Source of the DNA: Bog-473 sp035947875
GTDB lineage: Bacteria; Actinomycetota; Acidimicrobiia; Acidimicrobiales; RAAP-2
DNA: 46,865 nucleotides
Direction: 5' to 3'
Assembly (NCBI GenBank): GCA_035947875.1
Contig: DASZJQ010000166.1
Location: forward strand, 1 to 46,865
The position numbers were made by a program, and so were the translations under genes. The notes under the pieces are model-generated. The model searched no databases. It was not told where the DNA came from and saw only the letters and a list, made by a program, of their open reading frames with translations. Numbering within the stretch: the first letter of the stretch is position 1; each line of letters starts with the position of its first letter. Positions 25,541 through 34,535 of this stretch are shown in pieces.

Positions 25541-26338
25541 TCATTCGACGAAAGCGGCCGTCACGAATGCCTCGGCGTGTTCCGTTCTTGTTGGGCGCCC
25601 GTTCTGCCCGGATTCGGACTCGGAGGCAGTGACCGGTCGGCTTCGAGTCGGTGGCACGGTCACTGGCGTCGGAGGTCGAGCGGACATCGACACCGGGTCC
25701 GACCCCCAGGTCGCTCTGCTCAAGGACGGATACGGTGGCACGTCGTACGGATTCGGCGAGGCGAACCAGCGCAGCGCCCGAAGGCGCCACGTGCCGACAT
25801 AACTGACTTTACGAATTCTGAATTCGCCGCGCTTGACCGTGAACACGAAGCGGGTGACTCCGGTAGCGCCGCCGCCGGCGTGGGCGAACGAGGTCGTCCA
25901 GGCGAGGTACTTCCCACCCGCCGGCGGGACCGTGATCCACACTTCCAGGTCCTCGAACGGCGTTGGTTCCCATTTGTCGATCCGGACGCCGCTGACCTGC
26001 ATCGAGCGCGACGGCCCCTTTCCGTTTTTCACGTCGCGACTGGTGAACTCCTGCGTGGCGCCGTAGCGGGCCACATGCAGACGCACATCCGAAATGGCAT
26101 GGATGTTGAGCACAATGTCAGCCGCGCTTCGGCGCAGGAAAAGGTGTTTCATGTGTATGCGAAGGCAGAGCGGAAACGCTTCGCCGCAGTGACCCCGAAA
26201 GGTGCGGACGCGTGGACCGGCGACGGTCCTGGCCAATTTCACGGTGACCCGCGGCCTGGCCAGAAGTGTGAACGCCCCTCCGACCACGACGACCCCGGCG
26301 ATGACGGCGATGACGGCGATGAGCATGACCCACGACAT
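25541..26338 (-). CDS. Membrane-anchored protein of unknown function
   Basis: About 265 residues. One strong N-terminal membrane helix (MLIAVIAVIAGVVVVGGAFTL) is followed by a beta-rich soluble domain of about 170 residues, including LEVWITVPPAGGKY and TRFVFTVKRGEFRI, and then a Pro/Thr/Ser-rich disordered tail. No family is recognised. The start is one of the two adjacent ATG codons (26341 or 26338); the frame opens at 26368. It lies upstream of the glycosyltransferase on the same strand, about 185 bp away, so a shared role at the cell envelope is possible. Confidence 0.6.
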   Translation of the reverse strand: MSWVMLIAVIAVIAGVVVVGGAFTLLARPRVTVKLARTVAGPRVRTFRGHCGEAFPLCLRIHMKHLFLRRSAADIVLNIHAISDVRLHVARYGATQEFTSRDVKNGKGPSRSMQVSGVRIDKWEPTPFEDLEVWITVPPAGGKYLAWTTSFAHAGGGATGVTRFVFTVKRGEFRIRKVSYVGTWRLRALRWFASPNPYDVPPYPSLSRATWGSDPVSMSARPPTPVTVPPTRSRPVTASESESGQNGRPTRTEHAEAFVTAAFVE

Positions 26339-26622
26339 CATCAGGGTGGTGCCCTCAACTGACCTCACGCCGAGCCGTTGGTGAACGGAGCGTTCAACAC
26401 GACTCGGCCATGCCAGGCCACCTCAGATCCTTCCCTGGCGTGACGGCCAGACACCTCCTTGCGGCCTTCAACCTTGCGTCTCGAAGGCGGCTCACCACTC
26501 GAATCATACGAATCCGGACCGGGGATTTAGTGGATTCCCCCTTGAGCTGACCTGACCGGGGACACGTTGCGCTTCGGGCGCCGTCAGGCCCACTCCGCTA
26601 CCGTCGCCCTGAAGGGGGAACC

Positions 26623-29391
26623 ATGCCGATGCGCCGAGGGATCGGGGGAATTCTGACCGCCGGGCTCGCCTGCGTGGTCCTGGTGGCGGGCGAAACCGTG
26701 GCTGGCCCGCTGGTGGCGGCTGACGGAGCGACGCGCGTCGTCGCATTGGTCGGCAACCCGAGCAGTTTGGTCAATCCAATGGCGGGAACGGGGGCCGGGG
26801 CGGTCAACCCGGGTGCCATTGGTGAGTTCCCCGGCGCCGACCTGCCGTTCGGGATGATCCAGTGGAGCCCGAACACCACGCCCAACGTGGCCATGTCCGG
26901 GAGCGGCTACTCCTATGCCGACTCCGCCATTTCCGGCTTCAGTCTGACCAATCTGAGCGGGGTCGGCTGTGCTGCCTACGGCGATGTGCCGATCCTGCCG
27001 ACCGTGGGCCCGATCGGCGGGACGCCGGAGACAACGACCGCCACGTTCTCCCACTCCAGCGAGCACGCCGCGCCCGGTCGCTACCAGGTCACACTCGGTT
27101 CCCCGGCGGTGACGACGCAATTGGCGGTCACGGCCAGGACGGGGCTCTCCAAGATGACGTTTCCGGCCACCGATGAAGCGAATCTCTTATTCAAGGTGGC
27201 GGGGAGCGCCAACCCGGTCACGGCGTCGAGCTTTCATCTGGTCGGCCAGGACGCGATCACCGGCCAGGTCACCAGCGGTCAGTTCTGTGGCACCGGCACG
27301 AACTACACCTTGTACTTCTCGGCCCAGTTCAGTCGACCATTCGCTTCGGCGGGCAGCTGGCAGGGCGCCGCCGTCACGCCGGGAGCCACCGCGTGTCAGG
27401 GCCCAACTTGTGGCGCCTTCGTGACCTTCAATACGGAGACACAACGGTCCGTCCTCATGAAGGTCGGCATCTCCTTCGTCAGCACCGCCGATGCCACCGC
27501 CAACCTCAGGGCCGAAGATCCCGGTTGGTCCGTGACCCGGGTCGAAGCTGCGGGCACCAGCCGGTGGAACCGCCTGCTTGGCCGCATCAGCGTCGGTGGC
27601 GGTACCCGGAACACGGAGGTGACCTTCTACACCGCGCTCTACCACTCGTTGCTCTCGCCCACGGTGGTCAGCGACGACAACGGTGAGTACACCGGCGATG
27701 ACGGAAGGACCCATCGCTCGGCCAGACGAGCCCAGTACGCCAACTTCTCCGAATGGGACATCTACCGCTCGCAGATTGAGCTGGTGTCACTGTTGGCTCG
27801 GCACCAGGCCGGCGACATGATGCAAAGCCTGGTCAACGACGCCGAACAGGGTGGGTGGCTCCCCAAATTCGCCATTGCCGACGGTGACGCCCTCCAGATG
27901 AACGGCGATTCTGCGGACCCCATCATCGCCGCGGCCTATGCCTTCGGCGTCCGTGACTTCGATGTGGCGGCGGCACTCAAAGCCATGGTCAAGGGCGCCA
28001 CCGAGAACGAGACCGGGCACGGACTCCAGATCGAACGCCAGTACCTGAGCCAGTACCTCACCCAGCACTTCGTCCCGGCCGGGTCTCTCGATCTCTACTC
28101 GATCGACTACTCCATTGGAGGTTCGGTCACCCTCGAATACGCCCTCGACGACTTTTCGATTGCGCAGCTCGCCGCCGCCCTGGGAGACCACGCGGTGTAC
28201 ACCAACATGATGCAGCGAGCACACAACTGGCAGTACCTCTTCAATCCCGCCACCGGCTACCTCCAGGCCCGCAATGCCGACGGGAGCTTCACACCCGGAC
28301 CGGCCTTCCAGACCTCCCTCCTCGAGCCCGGAGGCGAGCTCGGGTTCGAGGAGGGCAACGCCATCCAGTACAGCTGGTCCGTGCCCCAGGACCTGTCGGC
28401 ACTGGGCACCCTGATGGGTGGAAACTCCCAGGCCGTGGCCAAACTGAACACCTTCTTCACGCAACTCAACGCCACCCGCGACGCCCCCTACGACTGGGCC
28501 GGGAATGAGCCGAACCTCTGGACACCGTGGGAGTACGACTACTTCGGCGCGCCCTCCCGGACGCAGCAGGTGGTCCGCAGGATCGTCAACACGCTCTATG
28601 CCAACGCCCCGGTCAACGAGCCCGGCAATGACGACCTCGGTGCCATCTCGTCCTGGTACGTCTGGGCGGCGATCGGCCTGTACCCCGTGACCCCGGCGAC
28701 GGCGAATCTTGCCTTGGGGAGCCCCCTGTTCCCCGCTATCGTGCTGACGCTGCCCGACGGTCAACGGATCGTGATGCACGCACCGGCGGCCTCACCGGCG
28801 ATGCCCTACGTCCATACCCTGGCGGTCAGCGGCGTCCCCACTCCTAAGGCCACGCCAAGCTGCGCCTCGCCCGCGGCATCGACCTCCAAGGACCCGACGG
28901 CCTGGAACCAGCCCTGGCTCCCCTCTTCCATCATCACGACGGGCGGGACCCTCGCCTACGGACTTTCCTCTGTGCCCGATCCCTCGTGGGGGTCAGCGAC
29001 GGCGGCCAGTCCCCCGTCGTTCGGCACTGGTCGGCTGCCGGCTGTCGGGTTCTCCTTGCCGAGCGGTGGCGTGACTGTGCCGGAGGGGCAGACGACGACG
29101 GTGCAGCTGGGACTGCAACCAGCAGAAACCGGTCCTTCGACCGTCCGTTGGAGTGCCCGAGGCACCGGGCTGCTCGCCTCGCCGAGCGACGGCGCCTTCA
29201 CCGTCACCGCCACCAACGAAACGACGGCCCGAGACGGCCTTTCGAGTTGTGCCGTGACGGCCCCGGCGAGCCAGGTGCTGACCATCGTCGCCCCCACCGT
29301 CCCGGGGACCTATGTGCTCGACGTCACCCTGAAGACCACTGCCGGCCAGTCCCTGCCGCCGGTCGTCCTCGACGTCACCGTCACCGCGTAG
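26623..29391 (+). CDS. Secreted GH92 family alpha-mannosidase
   Basis: A 922-residue protein with a signal peptide in the first 35 residues. The GH92 N-terminal region shows FPGADLPFGMIQWSP, then SGFSLTNLSGVGC and YGDVPILP. The catalytic (alpha/alpha)6 domain contains ANFSEWDIYRSQ, WLPKFAIADGD, QYSWSVPQDL and the family signature NEPGNDDLGAISSWYVW with its acidic catalytic residues. A C-terminal Ig-like beta region of about 150 residues follows. GH92 enzymes are calcium-dependent exo-mannosidases acting on alpha-mannan or N-glycans. GAAGGGGG lies before ATG 26623. Extracellular mannan use or remodelling of own mannosylated envelope are possible. Confidence 0.9.
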   Translation: MPMRRGIGGILTAGLACVVLVAGETVAGPLVAADGATRVVALVGNPSSLVNPMAGTGAGAVNPGAIGEFPGADLPFGMIQWSPNTTPNVAMSGSGYSYADSAISGFSLTNLSGVGCAAYGDVPILPTVGPIGGTPETTTATFSHSSEHAAPGRYQVTLGSPAVTTQLAVTARTGLSKMTFPATDEANLLFKVAGSANPVTASSFHLVGQDAITGQVTSGQFCGTGTNYTLYFSAQFSRPFASAGSWQGAAVTPGATACQGPTCGAFVTFNTETQRSVLMKVGISFVSTADATANLRAEDPGWSVTRVEAAGTSRWNRLLGRISVGGGTRNTEVTFYTALYHSLLSPTVVSDDNGEYTGDDGRTHRSARRAQYANFSEWDIYRSQIELVSLLARHQAGDMMQSLVNDAEQGGWLPKFAIADGDALQMNGDSADPIIAAAYAFGVRDFDVAAALKAMVKGATENETGHGLQIERQYLSQYLTQHFVPAGSLDLYSIDYSIGGSVTLEYALDDFSIAQLAAALGDHAVYTNMMQRAHNWQYLFNPATGYLQARNADGSFTPGPAFQTSLLEPGGELGFEEGNAIQYSWSVPQDLSALGTLMGGNSQAVAKLNTFFTQLNATRDAPYDWAGNEPNLWTPWEYDYFGAPSRTQQVVRRIVNTLYANAPVNEPGNDDLGAISSWYVWAAIGLYPVTPATANLALGSPLFPAIVLTLPDGQRIVMHAPAASPAMPYVHTLAVSGVPTPKATPSCASPAASTSKDPTAWNQPWLPSSIITTGGTLAYGLSSVPDPSWGSATAASPPSFGTGRLPAVGFSLPSGGVTVPEGQTTTVQLGLQPAETGPSTVRWSARGTGLLASPSDGAFTVTATNETTARDGLSSCAVTAPASQVLTIVAPTVPGTYVLDVTLKTTAGQSLPPVVLDVTVTA

Positions 29392-29422
29392 GCCGGCTAC
29401 GTCCCATCTCTCTCACGCTCTC

Positions 29423-29911
29423 TCACGCCTCGAACTGGCGCCAATACGGCAGGGTAGGCGACTCCTTCTCCAGCAAGATGATCACTGTGCCCCACGGGTC
29501 CACACACCACGTCGTGCGCAGCCCAGCGACGTCGGCGACGCCCGAGGTGAGGAACTCGACCCCTCGCCCTTCCAGTTCTGCCCGGGTGCGCTCAAGGTCG
29601 TCACACAGCAGACCAATGTGCGTGAGCCCGGGGCGCGTGATCGACGCGGCCCCCGGCTGGGACGCCAAAGGGGTCGGGGCCTCGGGGTACTCAATGAGCT
29701 CGAGCACATGGTCGCCGGCACCGAACCCCACGATGGACGCCTTGAGGACCACCGGGGAGGGGACCAGTTCGCCCATGTCGCGCTCTATTGCTTCGCCGGC
29801 CATCCGGTAGGGCGGCGACAGCACCTGGAGGCCGAGGACGTCGCAATACCAGCGGGTCGCGGCGACCACATCAGGGACGCACACGCCGACGTGGGCGAAT
29901 CCCGTCAGCAT
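29423..29911 (-). CDS. VOC family protein (glyoxalase-like)
   Basis: A 162-residue protein with paired VOC modules: FAHVGVCVPDV and ATRWYCDVLGL at the start, LTHIGLLCDDLERTRAEL and TTWCVDPWGTVIILLE in the second half. His7, His97-region and the late Glu are plausible metal ligands. The architecture fits methylmalonyl-CoA epimerase-like or dioxygenase-like VOC proteins, but the substrate is unknown. It lies 5 bp after the DUF2252 gene on the same strand, so they form an operon. Confidence 0.85.
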   Translation of the reverse strand: MLTGFAHVGVCVPDVVAATRWYCDVLGLQVLSPPYRMAGEAIERDMGELVPSPVVLKASIVGFGAGDHVLELIEYPEAPTPLASQPGAASITRPGLTHIGLLCDDLERTRAELEGRGVEFLTSGVADVAGLRTTWCVDPWGTVIILLEKESPTLPYWRQFEA

Positions 29912-29916
29912 CCGCC

Positions 29917-31359
29917 TCAGAGCCCGACTTCGGCGGTGATGGTCCCGTTGGCGGCGGCGCGCTGGAGCGCTTCGTAGTCACGTTGGTTCTGATCGGCGTA
30001 GCGCTCCGAGAACGCGGCGATGGCCTCGTCGAAGACCCGTCCGTTGCCGAGATACGAGGCGATGGCGATCCGGTCACCCGATCGCGCGTGGGCCCGGGCC
30101 AACGTCCAGCCGCAAATCCGGGCGTAGGCGGTCATGCCGCTGGGAATCATCTGATCCACGTCCACCGACCCCTTCCAGTCCCGGAGTTGTCGGAAGTAGA
30201 AGTCGGTATGACTGCCGTCGATTGCGTCCTGTCGGCCCCATCCGAGAAGGATGTCGCTGCTGGCCTGCATGGCCTGTTGACCGGCCACCACTCTGGCTCC
30301 TTGATTGGAAAACGCGCTCTTCTCTACGAAACGCTCCAACACCGAAGGCTGTGCCTCTTTGGCCTGAAGGAAGAGTGGGTCACCTGAGTCGCGCCCTTCG
30401 AACAAGAGTATCCACGAGCGCGTCCCGACGCTGCCCACCCCCACGACCTTGCGCGCCATCTGGACCAAGGCGAATTGATCGAAGAGGCTGTGCAGGCTGG
30501 CCGGAAGGGTCTCCCGATACCCATGGAGCACTCGATCAATGACCGCGTAGATGGCGTCCACTTCGACCTCCGGCAGCACTTCCTCGATCGGGACGATCAA
30601 GGGTGGATTGCTGATGATCCGGCGCTGGCCGTCGACCACCCTCGTCAGTTTCGAGAGGGCTTGCAGGCTGTCGTGCGTCCTTGCCTTGGCCAGACCGGCC
30701 TTGGTGCGCTGCAAGCTGACCGGCGAGAGTTGGGATGCGAGGTCGACTATGGCCCGGTCGACGTCCATCCGGGCGTACCAGACATCGACGTTGCGCATCT
30801 CGGCGAAGCCGCGCATGGCCTGTCGGTAGGTCTCCGCCGACGCTGTGACGACCCGGCGCCGCTCCTTGTCGGTGAACTCCCTGCTGCGGCTGGCCACAGC
30901 CAGACTGGCGGCCAGCCGCTTGATGTCCCATTCCCATGGACCCGGGAGCGTCTCGTCGAAGTCGTTCACATCAAAGACGAGCCGGCGCTCAGGGGACCCG
31001 AACACGCCGAAATTCGACATGTGGGCATCTCCGCAAGTCTGCACGGTGAGCCCCGTCCGCGGTGTGTTGGCCAGATCAGAAGCCATGACCAAGGCCGCGC
31101 CACGGAAGAAGGCGAAGGGAGAGTGCAGCATGCGGCCATACCGGATGGGGACCAGCTCGGGCACCCGGGTGACCGCTTGTTCGGCCAGCAACGCGACCGG
31201 GTCAGGGCGCTCACCGGCGATGGGGAGTTCGGCGTGGCTGGCTCGAGGAACCCTCGACCGGACGGATCTTCCGAGCTGCGCCCGCTCCTTCGTCCGGCGA
31301 TAGCGCGATCCACTGCCCCGAATGGCCAGAGCGCCCGCATGCGTCGACACAACCGTCAC
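29917..31359 (-). CDS. DUF2252 family protein
   Basis: About 480 residues, close to the usual family length. Family motifs include YGRMLHSPFAFFRGAA, CGDAHMSNFG, FDVNDFDETLPGPWEWD and LGWGRQDAIDGSHTDFYFRQ. The fold resembles aminoglycoside-phosphotransferase/kinase-like proteins, with D and N residues in the GDAH..NFG and DFDE motifs, but no reaction is established to my knowledge. The start is uncertain; GTG 31359 is chosen because the frame upstream to 31452 looks non-coding. It precedes the VOC gene by 5 bp. Confidence 0.85.
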   Translation of the reverse strand: MTVVSTHAGALAIRGSGSRYRRTKERAQLGRSVRSRVPRASHAELPIAGERPDPVALLAEQAVTRVPELVPIRYGRMLHSPFAFFRGAALVMASDLANTPRTGLTVQTCGDAHMSNFGVFGSPERRLVFDVNDFDETLPGPWEWDIKRLAASLAVASRSREFTDKERRRVVTASAETYRQAMRGFAEMRNVDVWYARMDVDRAIVDLASQLSPVSLQRTKAGLAKARTHDSLQALSKLTRVVDGQRRIISNPPLIVPIEEVLPEVEVDAIYAVIDRVLHGYRETLPASLHSLFDQFALVQMARKVVGVGSVGTRSWILLFEGRDSGDPLFLQAKEAQPSVLERFVEKSAFSNQGARVVAGQQAMQASSDILLGWGRQDAIDGSHTDFYFRQLRDWKGSVDVDQMIPSGMTAYARICGWTLARAHARSGDRIAIASYLGNGRVFDEAIAAFSERYADQNQRDYEALQRAAANGTITAEVGL

Positions 31360-31762
31360 CTTATGACGTGCCCCGCCGAGTTGACCTGCCGCGGCATGGA
31401 CCGGCTCGCCATCGGGTTCCCGGACGAGGTCAGGACACGGCTCCGATCCCATCGGAGAATCAGGTGTCGAGACCGGGCAGGCGTGCGAGCGGGCCGTTCA
31501 CAACACGGCCGTGTTGCCCTCGATCCACGCCCAGGGCCGGCCGATCCGAGGCGTGCGCGACCAAGGTCCGGCGTGTCCCCAACCGTCGAGTCTGAACCTC
31601 AATCTGCGGCAACTTGCGGCTATATCCGGCAACCCGCGGCAACCGGACGCCTTGTCCCCGGCGCCGCGGCGACAGTCCCGTCGCAGGGAAATTCTTGCCT
31701 TTGTGAAGGTTTCGGGCGTTTCAATGTGCACAGCGACTGGTCGTTCGTGCACAATGTGCACC
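31360..31762. other. Divergent intergenic region
   Basis: About 400 bp between the DUF2252 start and the HU gene. No coding frame is convincing. Repeated GCGGCAAC-like motifs occur near 31610-31642, and the right end has the TGTGCAC operator elements listed separately. Confidence 0.5.
31725..31761. promoter_or_regulatory. TGTGCAC operator-like elements at the HU start
   Basis: GTGCACA-A-TGTGCAC (31747-31761) is a perfect 7-bp inverted repeat with a single-base centre, ending one base before the HU ATG at 31763. A third TGTGCAC lies at 31725-31731, 30 bp upstream of the right arm, about three helical turns. This arrangement suits a repressor, possibly autoregulation. Confidence 0.55.
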
Positions 31763-32272
31763 ATGAATAAAAGAGACCTAGCAAAGTCCGTGGCAGTACA
31801 GGCCGACGTGGAGCTGAAGACGGTCACCGCCGTCCTCGACGGTTTCACCGATGTGGTGACCGCCGTCGTGTCCAAGGGTGAGCCGATTTCGATTCCCGGT
31901 TTCGCCAAATTCGTCAAGGTCGACCGGGCCGCCAGGATGGGGCGGAACCCTGCCACCGGCGAGACCATTCGCATCAAGGCCTCCAAGAAGGCGCGCATCA
32001 CACCCGTGAAGGCCTTCAAGGATGCCGTGCTCGCCCCGTCGACCGCCCCCAAGCTCAAGAAGGGTGCGTTCCCGATCATCGCGACCGCAGTGGCCTCCGC
32101 CGGCAAGTCGGCCCCCTCGGCCCCCGCCGCCAAGGCACCGGCCAAGAAGGCCCCGGCCGCCAAGAAGACTGTGCGTAAGGCACCGGCCAAGAAGGCCGCG
32201 GTCGCTCGCAAGGCCCCGGCCGCCAAGAAGACTGTGCGTAAGGCACCGGCCAAGAAGGCCGCGTCTCGCTGA
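31763..32272 (+). CDS. hup: HU-family DNA-binding protein with Lys/Ala-rich tail
   Basis: A 169-residue nucleoid protein. Residues 1-92 form the HU/IHF domain: MNKRDLAKSVAVQADV, ISIPGFAKFVKV and the DNA-contacting arm with ARMGRNPATGETI. Residues about 105-169 are a histone H1-like tail of Ala-Lys-Pro repeats (KAPAKKA, KKTVRKAPAKK), as in mycobacterial HupB. It compacts DNA non-specifically. The tail is encoded by a 54-bp exact direct repeat. There is no obvious ribosome binding site; ATG 31754 is in frame and an alternative. A palindrome overlaps the immediate upstream sequence. Confidence 0.92.
   Translation: MNKRDLAKSVAVQADVELKTVTAVLDGFTDVVTAVVSKGEPISIPGFAKFVKVDRAARMGRNPATGETIRIKASKKARITPVKAFKDAVLAPSTAPKLKKGAFPIIATAVASAGKSAPSAPAAKAPAKKAPAAKKTVRKAPAKKAAVARKAPAAKKTVRKAPAKKAASR
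32147..32263. repeat. Exact 54-bp direct repeat in the HU tail
   Basis: Positions 32147-32200 and 32210-32263 are identical over 54 bp and offset by 63 bp, i.e. a 21-codon unit. Codons are conserved at silent positions, so this is a recent in-frame duplication rather than convergent Lys/Ala richness. Confidence 0.9.
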
Positions 32273-32319
32273 TCCGGTGAGCGTGAGCCCGTCCGGGGCT
32301 CGCGGGCGGCAGGCGACTG

Positions 32320-32550
32320 ATGGGTGATCCGCTCGCCGATCGGCCACTCACGGAGCCGCATCCATCGCGGCTCGCACCGTCTGATCCTGATTTCGACGCC
32401 ATACTGTCTGCGCACGAAACGGCCCTGAGCCGGGGTGACATCGGCTATGCCGATCCCCGCTCGGGCTTGTTCGTGTTGACGGCGGGGTATCTCGCATCCC
32501 GGGGAACCTGTTGTGATTCTGGCTGCCGGCACTGTCCGTACGTGACTTAA
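32320..32550 (+). CDS. DUF5522 family small protein
   Basis: A 76-residue protein ending RGTCCDSGCRHCPYVT. The pattern HETALSRGDIGYADPRSGLFVLTAGYLA followed by RG.CC..GCRHCPY is the DUF5522 signature. The cysteines could bind a metal. It follows the HU gene by 47 bp on the same strand. The function is unknown to me. Confidence 0.85.
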   Translation: MGDPLADRPLTEPHPSRLAPSDPDFDAILSAHETALSRGDIGYADPRSGLFVLTAGYLASRGTCCDSGCRHCPYVT

Positions 32551-32645
32551 CGCCGCACGGACCCTCGTCGCGGGCAACGGCAGGCCTACAGTGTGCGGCA
32601 GTTGCTCCTCCGGGCAGCGGGCCGACGAGCAGGGAGCGGAGAGCC

Positions 32646-33143
32646 ATGAGCGACGCGTCGCAAGGTCCCGGATGGTGGTTGGCCTCCGACGGCAAGTGGT
32701 ATCCGCCCGAAACGTGGACCGGGCCGCCGTTGCCGACGGCGATGCCCACGGCGATGCCCGCCGGGAGCCCACTCCCCCACGCCACCGGCGGTCCCGCCGG
32801 TCCGGGGTCCATGCCCGGATACCAATCGTTTCAAGGCGCAGGCGCCCCCATGGCGGCTCCGACCAATGGCATGGCGGTGGCGTCCCTGGTGTGTGCCTGC
32901 GCCGGGATCATTCCCTTCCTCTTCGGGATCCCCGCCATCCTCGGAGTGATCTTCGGCTTCGTGGCGCGCGGTCAGATCCGGCGGACCAACGGCGTGCAGG
33001 GCGGCGGCGGCCTGGCCCTCGCCGGGATCATCGTGGGCTTCTCCCTCATCGCGCTCTTCATCCTTGGTGTGGCCCTGATCGTGGCCTTCGCCCATTCCAA
33101 CTGCACTACCTTCAACAACAACCTCAACTGCACCTCGAACTGA
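32646..33143 (+). CDS. DUF4190-type membrane protein
   Basis: 165 residues. The N-terminus has GPGWWLASDGKWYPPE, a motif frequent in actinobacterial membrane proteins, then a Pro/Gly/Met-rich flexible stretch. Two membrane helices (about 77-108 and 121-148) match DUF4190, with the connecting FGFVARGQIRRTNGVQGG loop. The C-terminal tail has two cysteines and several Asn residues. A role is not established. AGCGGAGAGCC precedes the ATG. Confidence 0.85.
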   Translation: MSDASQGPGWWLASDGKWYPPETWTGPPLPTAMPTAMPAGSPLPHATGGPAGPGSMPGYQSFQGAGAPMAAPTNGMAVASLVCACAGIIPFLFGIPAILGVIFGFVARGQIRRTNGVQGGGGLALAGIIVGFSLIALFILGVALIVAFAHSNCTTFNNNLNCTSN

Positions 33144-33200
33144 TCCCGGTCCTGCGTTGTAGCGTGGCCCGGTCGATCAATTCGAATCGGGGGATGGCAC

Positions 33201-34430
33201 ATGCAAGGACTTCTCTACGGGGTGCGGCCCGAGCGCTGGACGCCCCCCGACCCGGAGAACCACCTTCTGGTCGGGTTGTCCCGCGTCCCGATGCGGATGG
33301 AGGAGCTGGACCAGCCGGTGCCCACGCGCCCGGGATGGGTCATGGCCAAGACGCGCCTCACCGGCATCTGCGGGTCCGACGCCAAGCAGGTCTTCGGGGA
33401 CTTCGGGGACGACTACACCGACAGCGCGTTGAACGGGCACTTCACCTTCCCCACCGTGCTCGGCCACGAGGTCGTGGCCGAGATCGCCGAGGTGGGTGAC
33501 GGTGTCACCAGCCTCGAGGTGGGCCAGCGGGTGGTCCTCAATCCGTGGCTGTCCTGCGTGCCCCGCGGCATCGACCCACTCTGTGGCGCCTGCCGGGACG
33601 GCGACTACAGCCTGTGCTGGCACTTCCTTGACGGTCCCCTGGCCGCCGGGATCCACACCGGCACCTCGAAGGACGCGCCCGGTGGGTTCGCCGAGTACTT
33701 GCCGGCGCATGAGTCCATGTGGATCCCCGTCCCGAATGGCATCAGCGACGAGGTGGCCGTATTGGGCGACCCCTTCGCCGTGTCCCTCCACTCCGTCACC
33801 CGCAATCCGCCGCCGCCCGGAGGAAAGGTCCTCGTCTACGGCGGCGGTGCCCTGGGGGCGACGGCCACCGCCATCTTGCGGGCCCTCCATCCCGACGTGG
33901 AGGTCATGGTGGTGGCGCGCTTCCCGGCCCAGGCCGCCCTGGCCCGGCGCCTGGGGGCGACGGTCGTCGATCCCTACCCGGTCGAGCAACTGCTCGAAAC
34001 GGCGGCGGCGTGGTCCGGTGGTGTGCTCCAGCGGGTCGACGGCGCCCTGCCCATGGCCCATCCGGGCGGCATCGATGTCGTCTACGACACCGTGGGTACC
34101 GGCGAGACCGCTGAAATTGGCGTTCGCCTTCTCAGGGCTCGCGGCACCATGGTCAAGAGCGGTGTCCACGCCCCCGAACGCTGGGAATGGTCACCCCTGT
34201 ACTTCAAGGAAATCTCCTGGGTCGGGTCCAATGCCTTCGGCGTCGAAGAGGTGGACGGCGTGCGGCGACACGGCATTGCCCACTACCTCCGGCTGGTGGA
34301 AGACGGGCGGATCGACATGACGGGCATGTTGACCCATACCTTCCGGCTGGACCAGTGGCGTGAGGCCTTCATCGCGCTGGCCACCCAGGCCGACAGCGGT
34401 GCCATCAAGGTCGCCTTCGACTTTCGTTGA
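33201..34430 (+). CDS. Zinc-dependent alcohol dehydrogenase family protein
   Basis: A 409-residue MDR-type dehydrogenase. Catalytic zinc ligands are suggested by TGICGSDAK, VLGHEVVAEI and a later acidic residue; structural-zinc-type cysteines lie in CVPRGIDPLCGACRDGDYSLC. The cofactor fold has VLVYGGGALGATATAI, which binds NAD(P). It probably oxidises an alcohol or reduces an aldehyde. The gene is plus strand between DUF4190 and the diiron protein (105 bp away), which may use related substrates. The substrate is unknown. Confidence 0.88.
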   Translation: MQGLLYGVRPERWTPPDPENHLLVGLSRVPMRMEELDQPVPTRPGWVMAKTRLTGICGSDAKQVFGDFGDDYTDSALNGHFTFPTVLGHEVVAEIAEVGDGVTSLEVGQRVVLNPWLSCVPRGIDPLCGACRDGDYSLCWHFLDGPLAAGIHTGTSKDAPGGFAEYLPAHESMWIPVPNGISDEVAVLGDPFAVSLHSVTRNPPPPGGKVLVYGGGALGATATAILRALHPDVEVMVVARFPAQAALARRLGATVVDPYPVEQLLETAAAWSGGVLQRVDGALPMAHPGGIDVVYDTVGTGETAEIGVRLLRARGTMVKSGVHAPERWEWSPLYFKEISWVGSNAFGVEEVDGVRRHGIAHYLRLVEDGRIDMTGMLTHTFRLDQWREAFIALATQADSGAIKVAFDFR

Positions 34431-34535
34431 CCCGGCGGCTCCCGGTCCTCGCTATTTGACACGGGTCGTAATCGGCGTAGCGTCTGGTCCGTCGAAGACC
34501 AGCGTGATGGCCGGATTGCCATCAAAAGGAGCGCC

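Noticed and set aside
27787..28779. Minus-strand open frame (330 codons) opposite the GH92 gene
   Set aside because: It is a shadow frame; the plus strand carries conserved GH92 motifs throughout.
33177..34169. Minus-strand open frame opposite the alcohol dehydrogenase
   Set aside because: It is a shadow of a confident dehydrogenase gene, with His/Gly-rich non-domain sequence.
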